This document shows, piece after piece, positions 1 through 8,396 of a DNA stretch of 64,000 nucleotides. The stretch lies in contig NZ_JAKGCU010000004.1 of the NCBI RefSeq assembly GCF_021556435.1, forward strand, positions 186,001 to 250,000. Direction: 5' to 3'. A program made the position numbers and the translations under genes. Below the pieces are notes generated by a model that searched no databases, was not told where the DNA came from, and worked only from the letters and a program-made list of their open reading frames with translations. Within the stretch, counting starts at the first letter, position 1. Each line of letters opens with the position of its first letter. This stretch comes from Gordonia tangerina (lineage in GTDB: Bacteria; Actinomycetota; Actinomycetes; Mycobacteriales; Mycobacteriaceae).

Positions 1-1
1 C

Positions 2-373
2 CGTCCCGCCGACATCCTCGATCTGAGCCGCTATCAGTACTACCGCGGTGGCGGGACGTGGTCGGCGGAGCCGGCCGCCGCGGCGCCCATCGTCCGCCAG
101 CCGGTCAGCGAGATGTCGGTGGCGTACAACACCTTTCTGAAGCGATTCGTGATGCTCACCGAACAGACCGGCAGCATCATGATGCGGACCTCGCCGACAC
201 CGGTGGGTCCGTGGAGCGGCCCGAAGGTGATCGTGCCGGCCGCCCAGACCAAGGGCCTGTACGCGCCCTACATCCATCCTCGTGCGACCGGACAGCAGCT
301 GTATTTCGTGGCGTCCCGATGGGACGACTACAACGTGATGCTGATCCGCACCGATCTCGCGAAGGTCCGTTGA
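2..373 (+). CDS. C-terminal part of a DUF4185-type protein (5' end outside window)
   Basis: The open frame enters from the left edge and stops at a TGA at 371-373, so about 123 C-terminal residues are visible. The text resembles the DUF4185 family, which has a beta-propeller-like glycosidase fold and is often secreted: a WSGP motif, a LYAPYIHP segment and a YFVASRWDDYNVML block near the end. An internal ATG at 113 is in frame, but the sequence upstream continues as sensible protein (DILDLSRYQYYRGGGTW), so the gene starts before the window. No catalytic residue can be assigned from this piece. The family call is moderate and the function is unknown. Confidence 0.6.
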   Translation, partial: RPADILDLSRYQYYRGGGTWSAEPAAAAPIVRQPVSEMSVAYNTFLKRFVMLTEQTGSIMMRTSPTPVGPWSGPKVIVPAAQTKGLYAPYIHPRATGQQLYFVASRWDDYNVMLIRTDLAKVR

Positions 374-501
374 CAACCGACGGCGACTCGACCGATCGCA
401 TGGCCGGGGTGGGGGCATCGGCGTAACGTCGAGCGTGTGGCACGTCCAGCACGCGGCACGTCACCAGTCAGTTCGGCATCCGCTCACGCTGAGGAGTGAC
501 C

Positions 502-669
502 ATGAATCAACCGGTTCCACCCCCGCCACCGCCCCCGGAACCCGTTCCGGCACCGGAACCCATCCCCGAGCCGCCACCCGAACCACCGATCCCGGTGCCC
601 GAGCCGGAACCCATTCCCCAGCCCGGGCCGCCGGAACCGGAACCACCACCGCGACCGACGGTCATCTGA
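502..669 (+). CDS. Small Pro/Glu-rich protein (55 aa)
   Basis: An ATG at 502 follows a GAGGAG ribosome-binding site at 491-496 and opens a 55-codon frame that ends with TGA at 667-669. The product is almost entirely proline and glutamate with a few Val, Ile and Ala, in PEP / PEPPP / PEPEP patterns, so it is expected to be extended, acidic and unfolded. There is no signal peptide or hydrophobic segment. It sits 46 bp ahead of the DUF1697 gene and may share its transcript. The good ribosome-binding site and a frame free of stops support translation, but a Pro-rich frame can stay open by composition alone. No function is assigned. Confidence 0.45.
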   Translation: MNQPVPPPPPPPEPVPAPEPIPEPPPEPPIPVPEPEPIPQPGPPEPEPPPRPTVI

Positions 670-715
670 CACCGAGCGTCTCACGCGGGACGCCGGTTCT
701 GCGAACAGGAGTGTG

Positions 716-1243
716 ATGTCGACTCGGGTGGTGCTGATCCGCGCGATCAACGTGGGAGGCGCGAAACTGCCGATGGCGGATCTGCGGACGATGGCCACCG
801 AACTCGGCGCCACCGAGGTGAGCACCTACATCGCATCCGGCAATCTGATCTGTTGTCCACCCGGTGAACCCGGCGATTTCGACCGGGCGCTGGAGCAAGC
901 GATCACCAAGCGTTTCGGCTATTTCCGCGAGGTCATCAGCAGGTCCCGGGACGAATTGGTGCGCGCCCTCGACGCCCATCCATTCGAGATCATCGACGCC
1001 AAGTACTCCTACGTCTACTGCTTGACCGGAAAGCCCGAACCCGACAAGGTGGATGCCTTCGCCGAACGTTCCTTCGGCTCCGACGAATTCCGCGTCATCG
1101 GCGACGACCTGCACATCCGTTATGCCGACGGTGCGGGCGTCTCCAAGCTCACCGCGCCGGTCATCGCCAAGGGGCTCGGGGTGCAGGGCACCGGCCGCAA
1201 CCTGAAGACCATCCGGCAACTGATCGAACTCGCCGACGACTGA
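716..1243 (+). CDS. DUF1697 family protein
   Basis: This 175-residue protein begins with the typical DUF1697 N-terminus (RVVLIRAINVGG, then L-R-x-M-x-x-ELGA and TYIASGN) and is complete. The family is a compact alpha/beta fold of unknown biochemical role that is common in actinobacteria. ATG 716 is preferred over the in-frame GTG at 713 because AGGAG at 707-711 is only one base from the GTG but four from the ATG. It converges with the ClC gene, with only 11 bp between the stop codons and no hairpin in that gap. Confidence 0.8.
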   Translation: MSTRVVLIRAINVGGAKLPMADLRTMATELGATEVSTYIASGNLICCPPGEPGDFDRALEQAITKRFGYFREVISRSRDELVRALDAHPFEIIDAKYSYVYCLTGKPEPDKVDAFAERSFGSDEFRVIGDDLHIRYADGAGVSKLTAPVIAKGLGVQGTGRNLKTIRQLIELADD

Positions 1244-1254
1244 CCGGCGAGGCG

Positions 1255-2661
1255 CTATCCCGGTGCGCGCTCGGCTTGTTCGTGTTTGCGCAGCATCCGC
1301 ACCCGCAACGCGTCGTAGATCGGCGGCGACCGCAACGCGGAGGCGACGACCACCGCCATCGCCCCCGACACCAGCATCGGGATGGTGACCGAGGTGACGG
1401 CCGTCATCTCGATGACCAGCACGAGCCCGGTGAACGGGGCGCGCACGATTGCCGCGAACAGGGTGGCCATCCCCACCAATGCGAAAGCGATGGTCAGATC
1501 CTCGTCGAGACCCGGCACGATCACCTGGGTGACCCGGCCGGCGACCAGCCCGACGAGCGCACCGAGTGCCAGGATCGGTGCGAAGATGCCGCCGGGGGTG
1601 CCAACCGAGTACGAGATCGGGCCGGCGATGAATCGCACCGCGACGTAGAGGATCACCACTGGTAGCGCGAACTGTTGTCCGGTGAGGATCAGTCCGGCCA
1701 GCGCCTCACCACCACCGCCGACGGTCGGGTCCGCGATGAGCAGCGACCCGACGACGGCGCCGACCACGCCCGCCTTCACCACTGCGGGTACGCGACTGAT
1801 GATGTCGAAGAGGTCGAGGCAGGCGAGGATGAGGCGGTTGTAGAGCACCCCCATCAGACCCACCACCAGGCCGAAGACCACAAAGATCGGCACGGTGGTC
1901 AGCGGCGGCGACGACACCGACGCGACGTGCCGGAAGTCCGGTTCATCGCCGAGCACCAGCCGGCTGACACCGACACCGATGGCGACCGCGACCATGGTGA
2001 CGATGCCCTCGCGGAGCCGGAATGTCTTGGTGACCTCTTCGAAGATGAAGAACACCGCACTGATCGGCGCGTTGAAGGCGACCGCCAGGCCCGTGCCGGA
2101 CAGCACCGTCTGCAGCAGCCGGATCTCCTCGGCGGCCAATCGGGCCAGGCGGCCCGCGGCCGCACCGACCGCCGCGGCCATGTGAACGGTGGGTCCTTCT
2201 CGACCGAGCACCATGCCGGCGGCACCGATCGACAGCACACCGCCGACGAAACGCGCCGGCACCACCGACAGTGGTGGCGGGTCGGCCTCGCCGCGGTCGA
2301 CGGCCTCGACGTGCTGAATGCCGCTGCCGGCCGACAACGGTTGCCATCGCGCGATGCCGGCGGCGGCCGCTGCGGCCACACCGGCGACGGCCACCGGGAT
2401 CAGCCACCCCCACCCCGGATGGGTGTGCGACCACTCGATGAGTTCGGCGCGCCAGTCGTCGACGAGGTCGAGGGTCCACCGAAAGGCTCCACCGAGGAAG
2501 CCGGCCACGGCGCCGGCACCGGCGGCCAGCAACAGGATGACCCACAACGTGCGACCGGTGAGGATGGCGTCGTCGACGCCGGCGTCACCGTCGACTTCCT
2601 CCTCGACGCTGTGCTCATGAGGTGGGTCGTCGGGCCGCCGATCGTCGTCGGGGGTCATCAA
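1255..2661 (-). CDS. ClC-family chloride channel / H+-Cl- antiporter
   Basis: This 468-residue integral membrane protein of the ClC family moves chloride or another halide across the membrane. The three anion-pathway signatures are visible: GSGIQ at about 112-116 (usually GSGIP, so the last position differs), GREGP at about 153-157 with the gating glutamate kept, and GGIFAPILALG in the second half. The first 35 residues are a charged cytoplasmic tail. There are no C-terminal CBS domains, so this is a short-form ClC. Retention of the gating glutamate fits an antiporter but does not prove it. Two adjacent ATGs (2661, 2658) could start it. It lies downstream of the 2681-3160 gene on the same strand. 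Confidence 0.9.
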   Translation of the reverse strand: MMTPDDDRRPDDPPHEHSVEEEVDGDAGVDDAILTGRTLWVILLLAAGAGAVAGFLGGAFRWTLDLVDDWRAELIEWSHTHPGWGWLIPVAVAGVAAAAAAGIARWQPLSAGSGIQHVEAVDRGEADPPPLSVVPARFVGGVLSIGAAGMVLGREGPTVHMAAAVGAAAGRLARLAAEEIRLLQTVLSGTGLAVAFNAPISAVFFIFEEVTKTFRLREGIVTMVAVAIGVGVSRLVLGDEPDFRHVASVSSPPLTTVPIFVVFGLVVGLMGVLYNRLILACLDLFDIISRVPAVVKAGVVGAVVGSLLIADPTVGGGGEALAGLILTGQQFALPVVILYVAVRFIAGPISYSVGTPGGIFAPILALGALVGLVAGRVTQVIVPGLDEDLTIAFALVGMATLFAAIVRAPFTGLVLVIEMTAVTSVTIPMLVSGAMAVVVASALRSPPIYDALRVRMLRKHEQAERAPG

Positions 2662-2680
2662 ACGACTCCTGCCGCGCCGG

Positions 2681-3160
2681 TCATGCGCGCTCGAGCGCGG
2701 AGGTCACCTTCTCCATATCCGCGAGTTGGCTGTCCTCGGGTGCCTCCCACAGCTTCTTGGGCAGTTCTTCGAGGACTACCACCGCCGATTCGGCCGACGA
2801 CAAGCGCGCGGTCTTCTCCTCGTCATCTGCGATATCGGAGGCGGCGATCAGTTTGTCGTCGAGACCGAACACCGCGTCGTCGAGGCGATCTCGCGCGGCG
2901 ACGAGATCGGGGTAGTGCGGGATCGCCGGATTGGCGTGGACGTCGGCGATGGCGTAGCGAATTCGCCGATGCAGCAGCGCTTCCGTCGACGTCGCCGTGG
3001 TCCAGGATGCGGGCGCGCGGCCAGGCTTGCCCGGGACGAGGTCGGTGGACCGCGCGAACTTCTTGACCCTTTTGTCGGAGTCCCAGGCGAACCAGGCCGC
3101 GCCGACGAGTATGAACAGTGCCATCACGACGGTGATCGCGATGACCACGAAAGCAATCAT
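2681..3160 (-). CDS. Single-pass membrane protein of unknown function
   Basis: The product has 159 residues. One hydrophobic helix at about residues 2-25 is followed by a basic KRVKKF stretch and a soluble, mainly helical domain rich in Ala, Asp, Glu and Leu, so it is probably anchored by its N-terminus. The frame is open much further upstream, but ATG 3160 is chosen because it puts the membrane helix at the N-terminus and the upstream part reads as antisense to other sequence. It is followed on the same strand by the ClC gene after 19 bp, so the two are probably co-transcribed. The family is not recognised. Confidence 0.7.
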   Translation of the reverse strand: MIAFVVIAITVVMALFILVGAAWFAWDSDKRVKKFARSTDLVPGKPGRAPASWTTATSTEALLHRRIRYAIADVHANPAIPHYPDLVAARDRLDDAVFGLDDKLIAASDIADDEEKTARLSSAESAVVVLEELPKKLWEAPEDSQLADMEKVTSALERA

Positions 3161-3291
3161 GCCGCGCACCTCGCTCTCGGTGTCGTCAGCCCTTTCGGCG
3201 TGGTGTGCTCTGCCATTCTTCGAGACTATCCCCAGCAGGGCCGGCCGCGAGTTCCGGTCGCGAATCCGCCCGGTGCGGGGCACCGATGGCA

Positions 3292-4056
3292 CTAGTGGGC
3301 GGCAGTCTCTCCGGCAGTATCTGTGCCGGTGTTGGTGGGTCGTCCGGCCACGAGGTCCTCCACGTCCAGCCCCCAGGCGCCGTAGCGGGAGTCGAATCTC
3401 TGGGCGCGACTGCGTGCGCGAGCCGTCTTGGCCGGCGAGTAGCGCCGCTGCGCCCAGCGCGATCCCGGCCGCGCCAGACGTATCGCGCCCACCCAGGCGA
3501 CCGGCGGGATGAAGGCGCCGATCGCGGCCGTCGAGTACTTGCCTTTGGCCACGCATGCCAGCAGACAGATGAGATGTAGGACCAACGGGATCGAGAAGGC
3601 GATCGGTCCGATCCGAAAGGAATCGCCGGTGTCGACCTCGGTCAGCGGGTCGATGCCCAACACGGCCATTCCGAGTCCGGCGACCGTCAGGCACACCACC
3701 TGCACCGACAACTGGCCTTCGCGCGACCAGTACACATCTTCGAGGCGAAGGATGAGCGCGAACTCGTCGAGCACCAGCGATGTCCCGATCCCGATGGCCA
3801 GGGCACTGATGTCCGCGCCCGGGGATGCGCCGTCGGCGGCGACGGACGCGAACGCACCCACGACGGTGAGGATGATCCCCGGCACCGCGTGGTGGATGTG
3901 GACTCCACCGCGCACGTTGTTGCGGAACGGGCCACGGCCGGCGCGGATCAGCCGGGTGATGGTCCGGGTGACGAGGAAGGTCAGCGAGAACGCCAGGAAC
4001 AGCAAGAACAGCGGAAGGTGACTACCGCTGGCCGCGCCCGCGATATCGAGATGCAC
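3292..4056 (-). CDS. Polytopic membrane protein with HIHH motif
   Basis: The 254-residue product has five or six hydrophobic segments in its first 190 residues and a basic, arginine-rich C-terminal tail (about 195-235), probably cytoplasmic. A conserved-looking GGVHIHHAVPGI segment near residue 55 holds three histidines at a membrane boundary and may bind a metal. A second polar patch, LVLDEFALILRLEDVYW, lies near residue 100. The gene is seen in actinobacteria as a conserved hypothetical membrane protein, but I do not recognise a function. It lies 18 bp downstream of the CoA-binding gene and 131 bp upstream of the next gene on the same strand. Confidence 0.7.
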   Translation of the reverse strand: MHLDIAGAASGSHLPLFLLFLAFSLTFLVTRTITRLIRAGRGPFRNNVRGGVHIHHAVPGIILTVVGAFASVAADGASPGADISALAIGIGTSLVLDEFALILRLEDVYWSREGQLSVQVVCLTVAGLGMAVLGIDPLTEVDTGDSFRIGPIAFSIPLVLHLICLLACVAKGKYSTAAIGAFIPPVAWVGAIRLARPGSRWAQRRYSPAKTARARSRAQRFDSRYGAWGLDVEDLVAGRPTNTGTDTAGETAAH

Positions 4057-4074
4057 GATGGTCGGCGCGGGCGA

Positions 4075-4497
4075 TCAGGAAGTCGCGGGTACCAGACCGG
4101 TACGGCGCTGTTCGATGATGAGGCAGCGGTCCTCGACGTAGAGCAGTCCGGCGTCTTCGGCGATGGCACGTGCTTCTGCGGACGCGATACCGAGTTGCAG
4201 CCAGAGGGCGGTGGCGCCGGCCGCGACTGCCTGGCGGGCAACCTCAGGGGCGTCCTGCGACGGCCGGAACACATCGACCAGACCCACCTGTTCCGGGACA
4301 TCGGCGAGAGTGCGGTACACCTTCTCACCCACGATCTCGTCCGCGTGCGGATTCACCGGGATGATGCGCCAGCCGTGCTGCTGCATGTACGCCGGCACAT
4401 CGTTGGCGGCCTTCGCCGGATTGGCGCTGGCGCCGACCACGGTGATGGTGTCGTAGCGACTCAGAATCTGTTCGACTACCTCATCGGTTGTGCTCAT
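4075..4497 (-). CDS. CoA-binding domain protein (YccU type)
   Basis: This 140-residue single-domain protein has the CoA-binding Rossmann fold related to succinyl-CoA synthetase alpha. A nucleotide-binding turn VVGASANPAKAANDV lies at about 20-34, followed by IPVNPHADEIVGEKVY and the DVFRP and ALWLQLGI segments that mark the family. Such proteins bind CoA or acyl-CoA, but no reaction is known for the stand-alone form. ATG 4497 gives the usual family length. It is divergent from the TauE/SafE permease at 4565, with 67 bp between the starts. Confidence 0.85.
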   Translation of the reverse strand: MSTTDEVVEQILSRYDTITVVGASANPAKAANDVPAYMQQHGWRIIPVNPHADEIVGEKVYRTLADVPEQVGLVDVFRPSQDAPEVARQAVAAGATALWLQLGIASAEARAIAEDAGLLYVEDRCLIIEQRRTGLVPATS

Positions 4498-4564
4498 ACG
4501 TCGAGCTTAGTGGTGCTTAGGACCCGCGCAGGGCGATCGTGCGGGTATCGGGCAGGCTCGAGGT

Positions 4565-5344
4565 ATGACGACATGGGAACTGCTCGCCGTGCTGCTCGCC
4601 GGTGTCGGCGCGGGCGCCATCAACGCGGTGGTCGGCAGCGGCACGCTGATCACCTTCCCCACCCTCGTCGCCTTCGGCGTGCCGCCGGTCACCGCGACGA
4701 TGTCCAATGCGGTCGGACTCGTCGCCGGTGGGGTGTCCGGGACGTGGGGGTATCGCCGGGAGCTGGAGGGCCAGTGGAGCCAGTTGCGGTGGCAGATCCC
4801 GGCATCGTTCACCGGCGCGATTCTGGGCTGTTGGCTGCTGCTGCACTTGCCCGAGAAGGTCTTCGAGTCGGTCGTCCCCGTGCTTCTCGTGGCCGCCCTG
4901 ATCCTCGTGGTGGCCCAGCCATGGATTCAGAAGTGGGTCGGTCGACGTTCGGTCGGCCCCGGCCATCATCCGGCGCCGTTGAGCGGCCCACGCATCGCGA
5001 CCATGGTGATCGCCACCTTCGCCGTCGGTGTGTATGGCGGCTACTTCACTGCAGCGCAAGGTATTCTGCTGATGGGCGTGCTGGGTGTGGTGGTTCCCGA
5101 CCACCTACAGCGGATGAACGCCGCCAAGAACCTGCTGTCACTGGTGGTGAATATCGTTGCCGGCGTGGTCTACAGTCTCGTCGCGTTCGATCGAATCAAT
5201 TGGGCGGCAGCCGCTGTCATCGCCATCGGATCGCTGATCGGTGGATTCATCGGCGCCCGTTACGGTCGACGCCTGTCCCCGCCCGTGCTGCGCGGCGTGA
5301 TCGTCGTCGTCGGCCTCGTCGGCCTCTGGAGACTGCTCGCGTGA
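4565..5344 (+). CDS. TauE/SafE family permease
   Basis: The 259-residue protein is predicted to have seven or eight membrane helices. It has the two homologous halves of the TauE/SafE family: a GAGAINAVVGSGTLITFPTLV loop in the first half (about 17-37) and a GGYFTAAQGILLMG loop in the second (about 156-170). Members export or import small organic anions such as sulfonates and sulfoacetate; the substrate here cannot be told. ATG 4565 is three codons into the first hydrophobic stretch and agrees with family length. The gene ends at the start of a repeat-rich stretch without genes. Confidence 0.85.
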   Translation: MTTWELLAVLLAGVGAGAINAVVGSGTLITFPTLVAFGVPPVTATMSNAVGLVAGGVSGTWGYRRELEGQWSQLRWQIPASFTGAILGCWLLLHLPEKVFESVVPVLLVAALILVVAQPWIQKWVGRRSVGPGHHPAPLSGPRIATMVIATFAVGVYGGYFTAAQGILLMGVLGVVVPDHLQRMNAAKNLLSLVVNIVAGVVYSLVAFDRINWAAAAVIAIGSLIGGFIGARYGRRLSPPVLRGVIVVVGLVGLWRLLA

Positions 5345-5412
5345 GCCGCCCCTGTGCGCACCTACCCCCAACCCTGAGGAGTGACCGAGCTTGCGAGGCC
5401 GCGCCCCTGTCT

Positions 5413-5608
5413 CCTGAGGAACGTCCGAGCCTGCGAGGCCGCGTCGCGAAGGGCCCACCCACGCAACCACACTCACCCACGAAGAGCTGTCACACCCCAC
5501 CGCTATCCCGAACCCAACTTCACCGAACAAGTCCATCCACACCCACCCGCAACACGCCAAAGTTGTCAGACCCGCCCGATAGTCTGACAGCAGTTCGATT
5601 CCCCACCA
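5413..5608. repeat. Direct repeat copy A (duplicated leader)
   Basis: This roughly 196-bp segment recurs at 5697-5892 with about 90 percent identity, differing by point changes and one- or two-base indels. Both begin CCTGAGGA and end CCCCACCA, and both contain the block CAACACGCCAAAGTTGTCAG. A third, truncated copy of the first 30 bases lies at 5373-5403. In copy B the unit leads into the DUF222/HNH gene, so the repeat probably carries that gene's promoter and untranslated leader. Confidence 0.85.
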
Positions 5609-5650
5609 GCGCTTCCCGAACACTAGAGAATCGGAGAGGACGCCCTAGCC

Positions 5651-5701
5651 ATGAATCACGAAGAGTGCAGCGACGAACAAGCGATGCCCCCTGATCCCTG
5701 A
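5651..5701 (+). pseudogene. 16-codon mini-ORF, possible remnant of a lost gene
   Basis: ATG 5651, with a purine-rich GGAGAGGA about 10 bases upstream, opens a 16-residue frame (MNHEECSDEQAMPPDP) that runs into the start of repeat copy B and stops there. It follows copy A at roughly the place where the HNH gene follows copy B. The simplest reading is the stub of a gene formerly led by copy A and lost by recombination between the repeats. It could instead be a leader peptide. The evidence is positional only. Confidence 0.3.
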
Positions 5702-5892
5702 GGAGCGTCCGAGCTTGCGAGGGAAGCGTCACGAAGGGCCCACCCACGCAACCATACTCACCCACGAAAGCTGTCACACCCCACCGATAACCTGAACCCA
5801 ACTTCACCGAACAAGTCCATCCACACCCACCCGCAACACGCCAAAGTTGTCAGACCCTCCCGATAGTCTGATAGCAGTTCGACTCCCCACCA
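5697..5892. repeat. Direct repeat copy B, leader of the DUF222/HNH gene
   Basis: This is the second copy of the repeat at 5413-5608. It ends about 50 bp before the GTG start of the HNH gene at 5942, with unique sequence and the ribosome-binding site AAAGGAG between. It should hold the gene's promoter. Internal sequence such as AGTTGTCAGAC ... AGTCTGATAGC is kept in both copies and contains a small dyad (GTCAGAC / AGTCTGA). Confidence 0.8.
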
Positions 5893-5941
5893 ACCCATCC
5901 CGATCCTGATACCGCTGCTCGTCGCCGGAAAGGAGTGTCTT

Positions 5942-7960
5942 GTGTTCACCTTCACCGACCGTGCCGCCGACGACGCTCTGCTGGCCTCCAGCAGTCTCGA
6001 CGAATTGGCGCAGTACGGCCGCGACCTGTTGCGGTTGAGTAATCAAGCCCAAGCCCTGGCGATGCAGATTGCCCGTCAGATCGGGCAATCCACCTACAAC
6101 GAGCGTTTGGCCGGATACAACGATTTCGTTCCGAACCGAGTGCGCAATGCCGCCGACAAGGCCGCGAAAGGCGAAATCTCGCTGCAGTTGGGTATTTCTC
6201 GACGTCAAGCCGGCGAATGGGTCGGTCTCGATGAACTACTCGACGAGCACCCCAAGATCCGTGACGCCTTCCGCGCCGGCGACCTGAGGCCCCACCGGCT
6301 GGGTGTGGCCATCCGCGGCGCCGCCACCGGCCCCACCGGCGACCTGCGGGAGCGACTGGCAGACCTCGTCGACAACGCCCACACCGACGAACCCGCCAGC
6401 AAGGATGTCGAGGAGGAACTCACCCTCGACCTCGACGACCCCGAATCTGACCTCGACGCCGGCACCGATGGTGAGCGCACCGACGGCGACGGCTCCGACG
6501 GCGACGGCACTGATGATGGCGGCTCCGATGATGCTGCGTCCGAGACCGACCCTGCCGCCACCGACGATTCCGCCGGTGACGATGCCGACGAAGATGAGCC
6601 GTGGGATTTCGATGATGTGGTGCTCGATCTGGCCAGCCGACCCACCACCGACACCGCCCTGCGAGATGATCTCGACGCCATCATCATCAGCCTCGACCCC
6701 GATCGAGCCGCCGAGACCCGCGATGACATCGCCGACTTGTTTGGGGATGTGACGATCGGTGCCGAAGCGTTCGGTCACATGACCGTCGATGCCTGCATCC
6801 CCGCCGAACACGGCGTACACCTGCGTGACCGCATCAGCGCCTTGATCAGCCGACGGGTGTGCCGCCGCGATGGACGCAGCATCAAAGCCCAACGCGTGGC
6901 CGCGTTCGCCGAAATCATCAAAGCGCCCGGCGCGAAGCTGCGCTGCCACTGTGGCGACGACACCTGCCCCGCCCGCCAGACTCGTACCAGCAACCGGGGG
7001 CAGACCACGGATGCCACCCCGAGTTCAGTCACCGACAGTGAGCGCGACTCGTCGGTCGACACCAGCACGGCTGACGACGCCAGCGCATCCGGCCAGACCG
7101 CCAACGAACCCGAGACGGGTGGGCCTGATTCGGCAGAAGAACAGCCGATCACCCTCGCCGACCTCGACGACGACACTGCCGTCGACAGCGACAGCGATAG
7201 CGACTCGAACATCGACAACAACGGCGAGAGTAGCCAATCCGGCACCGGAACCCATGCCGTTGACACCACTCAGGATGCCGCGCCCTCTCCAGAGCCGCGA
7301 CGAGAGTTCATCACCGCACCACCCGCCGAGCACGACACCGATGTTGCCGATGCGGAACCGGCCGACGACTCCGTCGAAACCGACAGCGACTCCGACTCCG
7401 ACGCGGACGCCGATCCCGGCCTCGTCGTGCCCGGCCTGACCCTGCTCCATGACCCCACCGGTCTCGACCCGACCCGCCTGATGGGCTACGGCGCCATCGA
7501 TCCGGCCCACGCCGCGCGGATCGCACCGCACGCCACGACCGTCACCGCCCGACCGAGTGAAACCCGCACCGCCAGCGGACTGATCATCTTCGGCAGCCGC
7601 ACACCGGCCCCACCGATCGACCCGACCGGGCACGGTGGGTTCGCCACCCCACCACCCGGAGCACTGACCTACAAACCGTCAGCCGCGCTACGCGCGGAAA
7701 TCATTCAACTCGACCGGCGCTGCCGCTACCCCTACTGCGGCCGACCATCCGAGGAATGCGAACTCGACCACCTACACAAGTTCTGCCATGCCGACCCGTT
7801 GGCCGGTGGCTGGACCGTGGCCTTCAACCTCGCACCCCTATGCCGACCCGACCACGACCGCAAACACGACGGGCCGTGGATACCGACCATGCACACCGAC
7901 CGCACCATCACCTGGCGCAACGCCCGCACCGGACAGACCATCGTCACCTACCCGCGCTGA
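5942..7960 (+). CDS. DUF222 / HNH endonuclease domain protein (13E12 type) with acidic inserts
   Basis: The 672-residue protein starts at GTG 5942 behind AAAGGAG. The N-terminal part (about 10-140) and a middle block (about 235-340) form the DUF222 region. The C-terminus carries an intact HNH nuclease motif: Cys594 and Cys599, ELDH at 607-610, Asn629, and His638/His642, so metal binding and DNA cleavage look possible. Two long Asp/Ser/Thr/Gly-rich acidic stretches (about 160-220 and 355-490) split the domains; they have simple-sequence DSDSDSD runs and make the protein longer than the usual 400-500 residues. This family is present in many copies in actinobacteria, and its biological role is unsettled. 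Confidence 0.85.
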   Translation: MFTFTDRAADDALLASSSLDELAQYGRDLLRLSNQAQALAMQIARQIGQSTYNERLAGYNDFVPNRVRNAADKAAKGEISLQLGISRRQAGEWVGLDELLDEHPKIRDAFRAGDLRPHRLGVAIRGAATGPTGDLRERLADLVDNAHTDEPASKDVEEELTLDLDDPESDLDAGTDGERTDGDGSDGDGTDDGGSDDAASETDPAATDDSAGDDADEDEPWDFDDVVLDLASRPTTDTALRDDLDAIIISLDPDRAAETRDDIADLFGDVTIGAEAFGHMTVDACIPAEHGVHLRDRISALISRRVCRRDGRSIKAQRVAAFAEIIKAPGAKLRCHCGDDTCPARQTRTSNRGQTTDATPSSVTDSERDSSVDTSTADDASASGQTANEPETGGPDSAEEQPITLADLDDDTAVDSDSDSDSNIDNNGESSQSGTGTHAVDTTQDAAPSPEPRREFITAPPAEHDTDVADAEPADDSVETDSDSDSDADADPGLVVPGLTLLHDPTGLDPTRLMGYGAIDPAHAARIAPHATTVTARPSETRTASGLIIFGSRTPAPPIDPTGHGGFATPPPGALTYKPSAALRAEIIQLDRRCRYPYCGRPSEECELDHLHKFCHADPLAGGWTVAFNLAPLCRPDHDRKHDGPWIPTMHTDRTITWRNARTGQTIVTYPR

Positions 7961-7982
7961 CCGGGCAGGGGCCCATCAAGCC

Positions 7983-8303
7983 TCAGCCTCCCGGTGGCCG
8001 CCCGAGCAGCGACCACCAGAATTCCTCGGAGATCTCCTCTCCCGCGCGGAGAACTTTCGCGAGTCCGTATGCCATCAGAATCCCCAACAGACCCAGCCAT
8101 AGACCAGCCGATGAGATGAGCACCCAGGCGACCATCACCGCGCCGGGCCACGGGTCGAGGATCAGCAATGCCGGCGCGAACAAGAAGCCGACAGCGATGT
8201 ACCAGTACGAACCCCAACGGTCACAACGCATCACGATCGTCAGCCAGCGCGGGCTCGATGGTGTCGGCGCGTGGGCGGGAACAGGAACCGACCTCTGGGA
8301 CAT
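7983..8303 (-). CDS. Small membrane protein
   Basis: The 106-residue product has a polar N-terminus of about 20 residues and then two or three hydrophobic helices (about 33-50, 52-72 and 73-85), and ends in a Gly/Pro tail. A Trp-rich patch (CDRWGSYWYIAVGF) precedes the first helix. The family is not recognised. It converges with the HNH gene, 22 bp from stop to stop, and lies downstream of the NADH dehydrogenase gene on the same strand. Confidence 0.6.
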   Translation of the reverse strand: MSQRSVPVPAHAPTPSSPRWLTIVMRCDRWGSYWYIAVGFLFAPALLILDPWPGAVMVAWVLISSAGLWLGLLGILMAYGLAKVLRAGEEISEEFWWSLLGRPPGG

Positions 8304-8396
8304 CGCGGGAACCTCCTAGCTACCGGATGCCTCCATCCTCCGCTCACCGAGGGCTGAAAACCACTACCTCAGAGGTAATCGCCGAGCAGCAGCACC

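Noticed and set aside
1675-3066. Plus-strand open frame of 463 codons
   Set aside because: It is antisense to the ClC gene and the following membrane-protein gene, both with clear motifs; the text is low-complexity His/Asp/Arg.
3889-5694. Plus-strand open frame of 601 codons
   Set aside because: It runs antisense through the CoA-binding gene and out of frame through the TauE/SafE permease and the leader repeat; the product is Arg/Gly-rich with no recognisable domain.
8365-8377. TACCTCAGAGGTA palindrome between ndh and a small membrane-protein gene
   Set aside because: Short, with no second copy or clear position relative to a promoter; likely chance.
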